64,000 nucleotides of DNA, taken from JACVRW01 sp963716215. Lineage in GTDB: Bacteria; Actinomycetota; Thermoleophilia; Solirubrobacterales; Thermoleophilaceae. Numbering within the stretch: position 1 is the first letter of the stretch; every line of letters begins with the position of its first letter. Under the pieces are notes generated by a model. It was not told where the DNA came from. It searched no databases and saw only the letters and a list, made by a program, of their open reading frames with translations. The position numbers and the translations under genes were made by a program. The stretch spans positions 1,240,001 to 1,304,000 of the forward strand of contig OY970298.1 in assembly GCA_963716215.1 (NCBI GenBank), read 5' to 3'. Positions 41,113 to 49,511 of the stretch are shown piece after piece.

Positions 41113-41815
41113 GGCGCGCGATCGCCGCGTAGCCGGCTTCGCCCAGCCGGAGGCCGATCCGCTCCAGCAGCTCGGGATCCACCCGCCGCGCGCCACCCGG
41201 CGCCGGCACGTCGGTCACGGCCACTACGCACGCCGCCGCGACGCCGCGCCGCGCCGCGACCGCCAGGATCGTCGCCGCCTCCATCTCAACCACGCTCGCT
41301 CCGCGCCGCACCCACGCGGCGGCTTCGCCCTCGCGCGGGTCGTAGAAGAGGTCCGTGCTCACCACGGTCCCCGGCCGGGCGCCGGCGGCCACCAGGCGCT
41401 CGAGCAGGTCGGGGTCCGACCCGAGCGCGCCGTTGGCCCCGAGCGCCGCGCTCGCGCCGTCGGCCGACAGCACCGTCTCGGCGGCCACCAGGTCGCCGAG
41501 CGCGAGGTCGTCCGCGAGCGCCCCGCAGGTCCCGATGCGGACCAGCCGTTTGGCGCCGAGGGAGATCAGCTCCTCGGTGACGATCGCCGCGCTTGGGCCG
41601 CCCATGCCGGTGGACTGCACGGTCAGCGCTTCGCCGTCCGCCGCGATCCCGGTGTAGCCCCAGAGGCCGCGATGGTGGTTGAACATCTTCGGCCCCTCGA
41701 GCAGGTGCTGGGCCACGGCCAGCGCCCGGTGCGGGTCGCCCGGCAGGAGCACGCGCTCGGCGAGGTCGGTCGCCGGCTTGAGGTGGATCGCCCGGATCTC
41801 ATGCTGCAGCGTCAA
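41099..41815 (-). CDS. Nucleoside phosphorylase (PNP/UDP family 1)
   Basis: A 238-residue phosphorylase from a TTG start. Signatures are LLPGDPHRALAVAQHLLEG, TVQSTGMGGPSAAIVTEELI, VRIGTCGALADDLALGDLV and the ribose-binding ASVVEMEAATILAVAARRGV (Met-Glu-x-Ala). This is the hexameric family that includes DeoD and uridine phosphorylase; VVEMEA leans to either. Leaderless: TAGGGT eight bases before the TTG; an ATG at 41842 would give a longer N-terminus. It is separate from the main salvage cluster at 53.7-64 kb. The 3' ends of this and the coiled-coil gene overlap by 14 bases. Confidence 0.85.
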   Translation of the reverse strand: MTLQHEIRAIHLKPATDLAERVLLPGDPHRALAVAQHLLEGPKMFNHHRGLWGYTGIAADGEALTVQSTGMGGPSAAIVTEELISLGAKRLVRIGTCGALADDLALGDLVAAETVLSADGASAALGANGALGSDPDLLERLVAAGARPGTVVSTDLFYDPREGEAAAWVRRGASVVEMEAATILAVAARRGVAAACVVAVTDVPAPGGARRVDPELLERIGLRLGEAGYAAIARPTGR

Positions 41816-41823
41816 GGCGGGGA

Positions 41824-41833
41824 ACCCTAGACT
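41824..41833. promoter_or_regulatory. Overlapping divergent -10 elements (leaderless)
   Basis: TAGGGT on the minus strand (41829-41824) and TAGACT on the plus strand (41828-41833) share two bases, inside a CTAG. They lie eight and seven bases from the TTG at 41815 and the ATG at 41841. Confidence 0.5.
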
Positions 41834-41840
41834 GCGGATC

Positions 41841-42179
41841 ATGGCGAAACGCCCCACGACACCGGCGGAACTGCGCGAGGCTGTGGAGCGGACCGTGCAG
41901 GCCACGGTGGGCTCCGCCGAGCGCCAGCGCGACCGCACCCAGGGCGCGATCGACGACCTGGCCGGGACGGTGGACAACCTGCGCAAGGGCGCCGGCGCCG
42001 GGCTGGCGCGGGGGCGCCGCGCGATCGACGACCGCCGGCCGGCGACCCAGGAGGACATCCGCGAGCTGAAGGCCGAACTGCGCAAGATCGGGCGGCGCCT
42101 CGAGTCGATCGAGGACCGGCTGCCCGCCAAGCGCTCCGGGTCCTCGTCGACCCGGCGCAAGCAGTCCTCCTCCAAGTAG
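41841..42179 (+). CDS. Basic coiled-coil protein
   Basis: A 112-residue soluble protein (MAKRPTTPAELREAVERTVQ...). It is helical, with a central Gly/Ala/Arg stretch, a coiled-coil (KAELRKIGRRLESIEDRLP) and a very basic Ser/Lys-rich tail (RRKQSSSK), which suggests nucleic acid or surface binding. Leaderless start with TAGACT seven bases upstream. Its stop overlaps the following GTG by one base. Related in style to the protein at 40675. Function unknown. Confidence 0.7.
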   Translation: MAKRPTTPAELREAVERTVQATVGSAERQRDRTQGAIDDLAGTVDNLRKGAGAGLARGRRAIDDRRPATQEDIRELKAELRKIGRRLESIEDRLPAKRSGSSSTRRKQSSSK

Positions 42180-43126
42180 TGGCCGGACGCCGGGTGCTGA
42201 TCACCGGCGTGGGCAGCCACGTCGGGACGCTGCTCGCGGCTCGGCTCGAGCGCGACCCGTCGGTCGAGGCGGTCTTCGGCCTAGACACGCGCGAGCCGCG
42301 ACACCCGCTCGAGGGCACGAAGCTGATCCACGCGGACATCCGCGATCCCAGCATTGCCCCGTTGATCGCGCGCGCCGAGGCCGACACGGTGGTGCACAAC
42401 TCGATCGTCCGCCAGCCGGGCCCCGGCATGTCGCCCCGGACGATGCACGACATCAACGTGATCGGCTCGCTGCAGCTGCTCGGCGCCTGCGGGCAGGCAC
42501 CCTCGATCGCGGCGATCGTGATCCGCGGCTCCGCCGGGGTGTACGGCGCCGAGCCGCACGCTCCACAGTTCTTCGGCGAGGAGCTGAGCCGGCTGTTCCC
42601 GATGCGCACGCGGTTCCAGCGCGACGTGGCCGAGATCGAGAACTACTTCGAGACCTACTCGCGCCGTCATCCCGAGGTGACCTGCACGATGCTGCGCTAC
42701 CAGCCGGCGATCGGCCCGTCGCTGGCGACGCAGATCACGCGCTACCTGTCCCAGCCGGCGTGCCCGACCTACCTCGGCTTCGACCCGCGCATCCAGCTCG
42801 TCCACGAGGAGGACGCGCTCGACGCGCTGGTGGCGGCGGTCAAGCGCCCGGTGCGCGGCGCGGTGAACGTCGCCGCGCGGGGCACGATCGGCCTAGCCCG
42901 GATGATCCGCATGGCGGGCCGGCCGCAGGTGCCGATCGCGGGCCCGCTGTTCGGCGCGATCACGGGCGCCGGCCGCCGGCTCGGGCTGGACTGGTACTCG
43001 GACGACTTACGGCGCCTGCTGCGCTACGGCCGCGGGGTGGACATCGGCCGGCTGGAGCGCGAGCTCGGCCACCAACCGCGCTACTCCACCGTCGAGGCGG
43101 TGCGCGACTGGGTGCGAGCGGCATGA
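42179..43126 (+). CDS. NAD-dependent epimerase/dehydratase (extended SDR)
   Basis: A 315-residue protein from a GTG. Rossmann loop RVLITGVGSHVGTLLAARLE, then FGLDTREPRH and ADTVVHNSIVRQPG. The C-terminal region IQLVHEEDALDALVAAVKRP is typical of this fold. The usual YxxxK is not clear at the expected place. In mycobacteria similar genes lie beside acyltransferases, as here: the next gene overlaps by four bases. A role in sugar-nucleotide or lipid head-group modification is possible but unproven. Confidence 0.82.
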   Translation: MAGRRVLITGVGSHVGTLLAARLERDPSVEAVFGLDTREPRHPLEGTKLIHADIRDPSIAPLIARAEADTVVHNSIVRQPGPGMSPRTMHDINVIGSLQLLGACGQAPSIAAIVIRGSAGVYGAEPHAPQFFGEELSRLFPMRTRFQRDVAEIENYFETYSRRHPEVTCTMLRYQPAIGPSLATQITRYLSQPACPTYLGFDPRIQLVHEEDALDALVAAVKRPVRGAVNVAARGTIGLARMIRMAGRPQVPIAGPLFGAITGAGRRLGLDWYSDDLRRLLRYGRGVDIGRLERELGHQPRYSTVEAVRDWVRAA

Positions 43127-44052
43127 CCGACTCCGCCGCCATCGACTTCATGCGCCGGCTGCGCGAGGGGCTCGACGCCGGGCTGGAGCTGCCCGACGCC
43201 CTCGCGCGCGGGGCGACCGCGCTGCCGCGGGAGGCGCGCGACCGCGTCGAGCACGTCGTGCGCCGGCTCGACGGGGAGAACGAGGACGACGAGTGGGGCT
43301 TCGACGAGGACTTCTCCGACCTGGTCGAGCCGTTCTTCGGGTTTCTCTACGACCGCTGGTGGCGGGTGCGGGTGACGGGCGCGGACCGCGTGCCCGCCCA
43401 CGGCCGGGCGCTGCTCGCGTCGAACCATGCGGGCATCCTGCCGTGGGACGCGACGATGATCTCGGTGGCGCTGCTGCGTGAGCACCCGCTGCCGCGCCAT
43501 CCGCGTTTCCTGGTGCTGAACTGGGCGTTCGACCTGCCGTGGATCTCGGCGTTCATCCGCAAGGTCGGCGGCGTCGTCGCCTCCCCCTACAACGCGCTGC
43601 GCCTGCTCGAGCAGGACCAGCTCGTCGCCGTCTTCCCCGAGGGGGTCAAGGGCACCGGCAAGCCGTTCGGCCAGCGCTACCAGCTGCAGCGGTTCGGCCG
43701 CGGCGGGTTCGTGGAGATCGCGCTGCGCTCGGGGGCACCGATCGTGCCGGTGGCGGTGGTGGGCAGCGAGGAGATCTACCCGAAGATCGGCGAGCTGCCG
43801 GCGGTCGCGCGCCTGCTCGGCGCGCCGTTCTTCCCGGTCACCCCGACCTTCCCGTGGCTCGGCCCGCTGGGCGTCGTGCCGTTGCCGTCGAAGTGGCGGA
43901 TCGAGTTCTGCGAGCCGATCGAGACGGCCCACCACGGACCGGACGCGGCCGGCGACCGCGGGCTGGTGCTCGAGCTGACCGAGCAGGTGCGCGAGACGGT
44001 GCAGGAGGCGGTCTACGCGAACCTCGTGCGCCGCGGCTCCGCGTTCGTCTGA
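43123..44052 (+). CDS. Lysophospholipid acyltransferase-like (PlsC family) protein
   Basis: A 309-residue protein from the ATG at 43123 (ATGA overlap with the upstream stop). Acyltransferase motifs: LLASNHAGILPWDATMISVA (a longer His-to-Asp spacing than the classical HX4D, as in DGAT/TMEM68-like members), VGGVVASPYNALRLLEQDQ, and VAVFPEGVKGTGK (EGxxG-type). A ~75-residue acidic N-terminal extension is present. It would acylate a lysophospholipid or a similar alcohol at the membrane. Confidence 0.83.
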   Translation: MTDSAAIDFMRRLREGLDAGLELPDALARGATALPREARDRVEHVVRRLDGENEDDEWGFDEDFSDLVEPFFGFLYDRWWRVRVTGADRVPAHGRALLASNHAGILPWDATMISVALLREHPLPRHPRFLVLNWAFDLPWISAFIRKVGGVVASPYNALRLLEQDQLVAVFPEGVKGTGKPFGQRYQLQRFGRGGFVEIALRSGAPIVPVAVVGSEEIYPKIGELPAVARLLGAPFFPVTPTFPWLGPLGVVPLPSKWRIEFCEPIETAHHGPDAAGDRGLVLELTEQVRETVQEAVYANLVRRGSAFV

Positions 44053-44085
44053 GTAGTACACGTGTTGAGATCGGCCGTTCAGCTG

Positions 44086-44114
44086 TTGACGGGGCGGCAA
44101 CGCGGGGTACGGTG
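44086..44114 (+). promoter_or_regulatory. Candidate -35/-10 pair
   Basis: TTGACG (44086-44091) and TACGGT (44109-44114) are 17 bases apart, a near-ideal spacing. However, the -10 overlaps the GTG start chosen for the next gene (44112), so either the promoter or that start is wrong; a GTG at 44154 would be the alternative. Confidence 0.35.
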
Positions 44115-45725
44115 GGACGGGTCCGTCGCGCGCGTCTATCGATCCCTGTCCTGGTGACCGTGCTGCTCGCGGTAGGGGCGACCCATGCCACGGCCGCCGA
44201 GCCGTACGTGGTCTACACGGCGAACAAGCAGGTCGACGGCGCCGTCATCCTCCGCACCGAGCCGGCGACCGGGTCGACCGTCGAGATCTCCCGCAACGGG
44301 CCGCAGGGCACGCTCTTCCGCCAGCCCTACGACCTGGCGGTGGAGGCCGACGGCGATCTCGTGGTCGCCGACATGGGCGTGCCCAACCAGCGCGACGGCG
44401 CGGTGATCCGCGTCGACCCGCTGACCGGCCGCCAGAGCACGGTGTCCAGCGGCGGGCACTTCTACGACCCCGCCGGCATCGCGGTCGGGCGGGGCGGCGT
44501 CCTGTACGTCCTGGACAACCTGGCGGGCCCCAACAGTGGCGCGGTGATCCGGGTGGATCCGGTCACGGGCGCCCAGCAGCCGATCTCGTCCAACCTCTCG
44601 CCTCCCAGTCTGTTCGACCTCCCCTTCGGAATCGCGGTCGACCCGCTGGACGGGAACGTCCTCGTGGTCAACCGGCGCCTGACGGGCGCGCTGCCGCTCG
44701 GCTGTCTGCTCGGGATCGGCAGCGTGTTCAAGGTGAACGTCGCCACCGGCTTCAAGACGTCGATCGCGAGCGGCGGCCGGCTGGCGTACCCGCTCGGCCT
44801 GACCGTGGCCGGCGACGGCAGCATCATCGTCGCGAACGAGTGCGGGGGAGTCGGCGCGGACGGCCTCGTCCGGGTGCGTGCGGGCCTCCCGCAGGAGCCC
44901 GTGACGACCAACAACGGCGCCGACGTGTTCAACACGCCGGAGCGGATCGGCGTGGATCCCGCCGGTGAGCTGCTGGTCACCGACTACGCGATCGGCGCCG
45001 ACGGCGACGGCGGGATCGTGAAGGTCAACCCGTCGACGGGTGCGCAGTCGGTGCTGACGACCGACAGCCTCTTCAACCACCCGCTCGGGATCGGCGTGGT
45101 CGCGAATCGGCCGCCCACCGCAGCGCTGGAGATCAGCCCGAGCATGGTCGCCGCCGGGCAGAGGGTGACGCTCGACGCGTCCGGCTCGCGCGATCCCGAG
45201 GGCCTGCGGCTCGTGTACGAGTGGGACGTGGACGGCAACGGCACGTTCGAGGCCGGGTCCGGCACGACCCCGAGCGCGATGCCGAGGTTCGCCGGCGACG
45301 GGATCAAGACGGTGTGGGTGCGGGTGAACGACCCCCACGGCGGCCGCGCGGTGACCGAGGGAACGCTCGACGTGGACGGCAGCCGGCCGGTGTTGACACG
45401 GGTGAGCGCGACGGCGCGGGTGATCGGCGTCCCGTCGCGCCGCAAGCGCTCGCGCCGCCCAGCCGCCACCGCGCGCCGATCGCCGCCGCGGGCGACGGCC
45501 CTCCGCTTCCAGCTCTCCGAGGCCGCCAAGGTGACCGTCTCGATCAACCGCGCGCGCCGTGGCCGCCGCCTGGCCAGCAAGGCCTGCAGCCCGCGGGCGA
45601 GGCGCGGTCGCCGGTGCATCGCCTGGTCGGCGGCGCGCACGATCAAGCGCTCCGCCGCCGTCGGCCAGAACCGCATCCCGCTGCGCGCGCGCGGCTTGCG
45701 CCAGGGCGCTACCGCGTCGCGCTGA
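44112..45725 (+). CDS. Secreted NHL/beta-propeller protein with PKD domain, frameshifted near the 3' end
   Basis: The readable frame gives about 537 residues: signal peptide (LSIPVLVTVLLAVGATHATA), a six-bladed NHL-like propeller (~30-330; repeated LxxPxGIAVxxxGxLxVxD units), a PKD-like domain (ALEISPSMVAAGQRVTLDAS ... VYEWDVDGNGTFE) and an Arg-rich C-terminal region. At 45701-45703 the frame ends in LRQGATASR, whereas the frame one base back continues PGRYRVALTATDRVGNRSPR to a stop at 45799, the normal ending of such proteins. One C is apparently missing in the CC run at 45701-45702. Confidence 0.72.
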   Translation: MGRVRRARLSIPVLVTVLLAVGATHATAAEPYVVYTANKQVDGAVILRTEPATGSTVEISRNGPQGTLFRQPYDLAVEADGDLVVADMGVPNQRDGAVIRVDPLTGRQSTVSSGGHFYDPAGIAVGRGGVLYVLDNLAGPNSGAVIRVDPVTGAQQPISSNLSPPSLFDLPFGIAVDPLDGNVLVVNRRLTGALPLGCLLGIGSVFKVNVATGFKTSIASGGRLAYPLGLTVAGDGSIIVANECGGVGADGLVRVRAGLPQEPVTTNNGADVFNTPERIGVDPAGELLVTDYAIGADGDGGIVKVNPSTGAQSVLTTDSLFNHPLGIGVVANRPPTAALEISPSMVAAGQRVTLDASGSRDPEGLRLVYEWDVDGNGTFEAGSGTTPSAMPRFAGDGIKTVWVRVNDPHGGRAVTEGTLDVDGSRPVLTRVSATARVIGVPSRRKRSRRPAATARRSPPRATALRFQLSEAAKVTVSINRARRGRRLASKACSPRARRGRRCIAWSAARTIKRSAAVGQNRIPLRARGLRQGATASR

Positions 45726-45809
45726 CGGCGACCGACCGGGTGGGCAACCGCTCGCCGCGGCGCACCCTCGGGCTGCGCGTCGTCCGGCTGCCGGGCTAGA
45801 AGAACCCGG

Positions 45810-47011
45810 TTGAAACGCACGGCACGACGCAGACAGCGGCTGTCCGCCGCCGAGGCGCGCCGGATCGCGCTCGCCGCGCAGGGACTGGCGGGCGGCCGGC
45901 CGACGGAGCCGGACGGGCGCGCGCTGCGCCGCGTGCTGAAGCACGTCGGCCTGTTGCAGATCGACTCGGTCAACGTGCTCGCGCGCGGGCACTACCTGAC
46001 CCTGTTCGGCCGGCTCGGGCCTTACCCGCTGGAGCTCGTGGACAACGCCGCGTTCTATGCGCCGCGGCGCCTGTTCGAGTACTGGGGGCACGAGGCGTCG
46101 CTGCTTCCGGTGGCCACGCAGCCGCTGCTGCGCTGGCGCATGCAGCGCGCCCACGACGACGCCTGGGGTGGGATGAGGAGCGTGGCGCGCGATCGGCCGG
46201 AGCTGGTGGAGCGGGTGCTGGAGACGGTCGCGGAGCGGGGTCCGCATCGCGGCCAGCGAGATGGACGACGAGACGCCGCGTCGCCGCGCCCCGTGGTGGA
46301 ACTGGTCGGACGCCAAGCGCGCGTTCGAGTTCCTGTTCTGGTCGGGGCTGATCACGTCGGCGCGGCGGCGCAATTTCGAGCGCCTCTACGACCTGCCGGA
46401 GCGGGTGCTGCCGCGCGCGGTGGTCTCAACCGCGACCCCGGCCCCGGAGGCCGCGCAGCGCGAGCTGCTCCGGATCGCGGCGCGCTCCCTTGGGGTGGCC
46501 GCCGAGCGCGACCTGCGCGACTACTTCCGCCTGACCGCGGTCGAGGCGCGCGAGCGCGTGGCCGAGCTGGTGGAGGCCGGCGAGCTGCTCCCGGTCGAGG
46601 TGGAGGGCTGGGCCATGCCGGGATACCTGTGGCACGAGACGAGCGTTCCGCGGGCGGTGGACGGGCGCGCGCTGATCGGGCCGTTCGACTCGCTGTTGTG
46701 GGAGCGATCGCGTGTGCAGCGAGTGTTCGGCTTCCGCTACCGGATCGAGATCTACGTGCCAGCGCCCAAGCGCGTGCACGGCTACTACGTGTTGCCGTTC
46801 CTGCTCGGCGATCGCCTGGTGGCCCGCGTCGACCTCAAGGCCGACCGCGCGGCCGGCATCGCTGCGCGTGCGCGCGGCGCACGTCGAGCCGGACGCGCCG
46901 CCAGAGACGGCGAGCGCCCTGATGGAGGAGCTGGGCCTGATGGCCAGCTGGCTCGGGCTGGAGCGGGTGCAGGCCGAGCGCCGGGGAAACCTGAAGCTAG
47001 CGCGGGCGTGA
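45810..47011 (+). pseudogene. YcaQ/AlkX-type winged-helix DNA glycosylase, broken by two +1 frameshifts
   Basis: Three consecutive frames together encode a complete HTH_42/YcaQ protein of about 400 residues. Frame 1 (45810-46240) has VLKHVGLLQIDSVNVLARGH, with the Gln-Ile-Asp catalytic motif of crosslink glycosylases. Frame 2 (to ~46860) has WNWSDAKRAFEFLFWSGLI and RYRIEIYVPAPKRVHGYYVL. Frame 3 (to 47011) ends LGLERVQAERRGNLKLARA. The joins need removal of one G in GGGG (46237-46240) and of G46861. Either the gene is decaying or the assembly has indels. YcaQ repairs interstrand crosslinks and alkylated bases. Confidence 0.75.
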
Positions 47012-47020
47012 GCCAACGAT

Positions 47021-47070
47021 GGGGGTTCCGCACAAAACGGGACGTATGTTCCCGTTTCTTCAGGAACCCC
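47021..47070. repeat. Compound hairpin, copy C
   Basis: Outer stem GGGGTTCC (47022-47029) with GGAACCCC (47063-47070), internal loop GCACA/CTTCA, and inner stem AAACGGGA/TCCCGTTT around a CGTATG-containing loop. Same plan as 47231-47280 with compensatory changes. Confidence 0.7.
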
Positions 47071-47094
47071 TAGCGCCCAAGCGGGCCGGCCAGC

Positions 47095-47133
47095 GTGCCA
47101 CGGGGGTCCGGGGCGTGAGCCCCGAACGCCATC
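47095..47133. repeat. GTGA-loop hairpin repeat module, copy 2
   Basis: GTGCCACGGGGGTCC...GCCATC as at 25692. The stem CGGGGC (47109-47114) and GCCCCG (47119-47124) is capped by GTGA. Confidence 0.65.
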
Positions 47134-47230
47134 ACCAATCGCGCATCGGCCCGTCTCGCGGGCGTGAGCGAGGCCAGGGTCGCCCCGGGGCCCGGAGGCG
47201 CGAGCCCTGCCCGGGCGTTGGGGCCGCCGA

Positions 47231-47280
47231 GGGGGTTCCGCACAAAGCGTCGCGTATGGCGACGTTTCTTCAGGGACCCC
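47231..47280. repeat. Compound hairpin, copy D
   Basis: Outer stem GGGGTTCC (47232-47239) with GGGACCCC (47273-47280), one T-G wobble. Inner stem CGTCGC/GCGACG around GTATG, flanked by AAA/TTT. It starts exactly 210 bases after copy C. Confidence 0.7.
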
Positions 47281-47309
47281 GGCGCGGGCGCCCAAGCAGG
47301 CCGGCCAGC

Positions 47310-47350
47310 GTGCCCCGGGGGTCCGGGGGCGTGAGCCCCCGGCTGCCATC
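47310..47350. repeat. GTGA-loop hairpin repeat module, copy 3
   Basis: A perfect eight-pair stem CCGGGGGC (47323-47330) and GCCCCCGG (47335-47342) closed by GTGA. The trailing GCCATC overlaps the stop codon of the minus-strand reductase gene (47349-47351) by two bases. Confidence 0.65.
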
Positions 47351-49355
47351 AAAAATGCACGCCGCGCATTAGGTACGCCATCGCCACGGCCTCGGTCGAC
47401 ATCTCGTCGTCGCCTGCCTTCTCGGACGCGGGCAGCGCCTTGCCGTCCTTGCGGTCGCCCTTCGCCGCCTTGGAGTCCGGGAACAGGTTGTAGGCGGTGT
47501 TGAGCACGATGTCGACGGTCTTCGGCGATACGGCGTAGAGCACCTCGCCGAAGGTGCCCAGCCGCGACGCCACCCGCTTGGGCTTGTCGATCATGGCGTC
47601 GGCGAGCATCTGTGCGGCCTCGTCGGGCGAGAGCGTGGGGAAGGCCTTGTACATGTCGGTCGGCGCGATCATCGGGGTGCGCACCAGCGGCATGTAGACG
47701 GTCGTGAACTTCACGTTGTCCTGGACGCACTCGGGGGCGGCGCAGCGGGAGAACGCGTCGAGCGCGGCCTTCGACGCCACGTAGGCCGAGAAGCGCGGCG
47801 TGTTCGTCTGCACCCCGATCGACGAGACGTTGATGACGTGGCCCGACCTGCGCTCGCGCATCCCGGGCAGGAACGCCAGGATCAGCTTGAGCGCGCCGAA
47901 GTAGTTGAGCTGCATGGTGCGCTCGTAGTCGTGGAAGCGGTCGTAGGAGCGCGCCACCGAGCGCCGGATCGAGCGGCCGGCGTTGTTGATCAGGACGTCC
48001 ACGCCGCCGTGCTGCTCGAGCACCTCCTGCGCGAGCCGGTCGATGTCTGCGAGCTCGGACAGGTCGCACGGGTGGACATGCGCGGTCCCGCCCGCCTCCT
48101 CCACCTGCTTCGCCACCTCCTCGAGCTTCTCGCGCGTGCGCGACACGAGCAGCACCTCGCCGCCGGCCTCGCCGATCTTCAGCGCGGTCTCGAGCCCGAT
48201 GCCGCTCGAGGCGCCGGTGATCAGGATCTTCTTGCCCTTGATCGAGCTGGCGAGGGAGCGGTCGCGGAACAGGTCCGGGTCGAGGTTGCGCTCCCAGTAG
48301 TCCCACAGGCGCGGCGCGTAGGTGGACAGCGGCGGAACGGCGATCCCGGTGCCGGTCAGCGCGCGCTGGGTGTCGCGGGCGTCGAACTTGCACCGGAAGT
48401 CGCGGTTCTCAGCGGCGGCCGGCGGGATCCCGAGGTCGGTGTAGAGCTGGTGGCGGATCCGCTTGACCGTTGGCAGCGCCATCAGCCCGGCTCGCACCGG
48501 CTGCGGGATCGCGTTGGTCATGTTCGGGTCGACCCGCATCACGAACTGCGGGGCGTGCGCCGCCTTCGCGAACTCGTTCAGGGTCTCGCCGACCTTCATC
48601 GGCTCGGGGTTGACCAGGTGGTAGGTGTCGCTCGGCAGGTCGTCGTCGGGGAGGTGGGCGATGTGGTCCATCGCGCGCGCGACGAAGTCCACGGGCACGA
48701 TGTTCGTCTCGCCGCCCTGGGGGCCGGCAAGCGGCGCCCACTCCGGCAGCGCGTGGCGCAGCCGCTGCAGCAGCTTGAAGTAGTAGTAGGGCCCGTCGAT
48801 CTTGTCCATCTCGCCGGTCTCGGAATGGCCGACGACGATGCCCGGCCGGTAGATCAGCGTCTTCGCCTCGATGCCCTCGCGCACCAGCCGCTCGGACTCG
48901 TACTTGGTGCGGTGGTAGGCGTGCGGCAGGCTCTGACCCTCGTCGAACATGTCCTCCTGGAAGACGCCCTTGTACTGACCGGCGACGGCGATCGAGCTGG
49001 TGTGGTGGAAGCGCCCGACCTGGATCGAGTTGGCGAACTCGACCACGTGCTTGGTGCCCTCGATGTTCGCGCGCTCCATGGACTCCTCGTCGGCGGTCAT
49101 GTCGTAGACCGCGGCGAGGTGGAAGAAGTGGTCGACCGGCTCGGCGAACCCCTCCACGCCGAGCGCCGGCTTGGACAGGTCCCCGGTCACGGGCTCGATG
49201 CGGCCGTCGGCGGCCCCGAGCTGCTGGATCAGCCCGTCGATCTTCCCTCGCGAGCCCTCGCGCACGAGCACGTAGATGGTCCCCTCGCGCTTCAGCAGCT
49301 CGGCGAGCAGGTGCCGGCCGATGAAGCCCGTCGCGCCGGTGACGAAGTAGTTCAA
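47349..49355 (-). CDS. Two-domain fatty acyl-CoA/aldehyde reductase (FAR-like SDR fusion)
   Basis: A 668-residue protein with two Rossmann domains. The N-terminal one (1-~360) is an extended SDR/male-sterility type with GATGFIG (7-13) and Tyr147/Lys151 (AYHRTKYESE). The C-terminal one (~370-600) is a classical SDR with GASSGIG (381-387), NNAG (457-460), Ser511/512 and Tyr525/Lys529 (YVASKAAL). Size and order match alcohol-forming fatty acyl-CoA reductases of the Marinobacter type and mycobacterial AcrA1-like proteins, which make fatty alcohols for wax esters. The start is a TTG with an AGGGAAGGGAG ribosome binding site. Confidence 0.85.
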   Translation of the reverse strand: MNYFVTGATGFIGRHLLAELLKREGTIYVLVREGSRGKIDGLIQQLGAADGRIEPVTGDLSKPALGVEGFAEPVDHFFHLAAVYDMTADEESMERANIEGTKHVVEFANSIQVGRFHHTSSIAVAGQYKGVFQEDMFDEGQSLPHAYHRTKYESERLVREGIEAKTLIYRPGIVVGHSETGEMDKIDGPYYYFKLLQRLRHALPEWAPLAGPQGGETNIVPVDFVARAMDHIAHLPDDDLPSDTYHLVNPEPMKVGETLNEFAKAAHAPQFVMRVDPNMTNAIPQPVRAGLMALPTVKRIRHQLYTDLGIPPAAAENRDFRCKFDARDTQRALTGTGIAVPPLSTYAPRLWDYWERNLDPDLFRDRSLASSIKGKKILITGASSGIGLETALKIGEAGGEVLLVSRTREKLEEVAKQVEEAGGTAHVHPCDLSELADIDRLAQEVLEQHGGVDVLINNAGRSIRRSVARSYDRFHDYERTMQLNYFGALKLILAFLPGMRERRSGHVINVSSIGVQTNTPRFSAYVASKAALDAFSRCAAPECVQDNVKFTTVYMPLVRTPMIAPTDMYKAFPTLSPDEAAQMLADAMIDKPKRVASRLGTFGEVLYAVSPKTVDIVLNTAYNLFPDSKAAKGDRKDGKALPASEKAGDDEMSTEAVAMAYLMRGVHF

Positions 49356-49444
49356 GGCACTCCCTTCCCTCTCAGCTGAGCAGCGATACTATGCCCTACG
49401 ACTTGTAGAGACCGAGAGGCGCGACGGCGTCACCGGTCTACGGA

Positions 49445-49497
49445 GCGGGCCGGCAGCCCGCGGGCAGCGGCGAAGTGACCTTTCCCTTCGCCGCTGC
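49445..49497. promoter_or_regulatory. Two adjacent palindromes in the MerR-cyclase promoter
   Basis: GCGGGC-N5-GCCCGC (49445-49461) is followed by a perfect 11-base inverted repeat, GCAGCGGCGAA (49464-49474) and TTCGCCGCTGC (49487-49497), around a 12-base spacer. CACAAT (49497-49502) lies nine bases before the GTG start. The palindromes therefore cover the core promoter. Confidence 0.55.
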
Positions 49498-49511
49498 ACA
49501 ATCTCGGGTCC

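Larger units (their letters stand above)
47012..47348. other. Repeat-rich non-coding block between convergent genes
   Basis: 337 bases without a credible gene. It contains a ~210-base unit in two tandem, diverged copies (47021-47133 and 47231-47350), each with a long hairpin followed by a GC stem with a GTGA loop. Two weaker GNRA-type stems lie between the copies (near 47155-47172 and 47197-47206). Confidence 0.65.

Noticed and set aside
47012..47350. CRISPR array or insertion sequence
   Set aside because: Only two units 210 bases apart, no short regular direct repeats with spacers, no cas genes, no transposase and no terminal inverted repeats.
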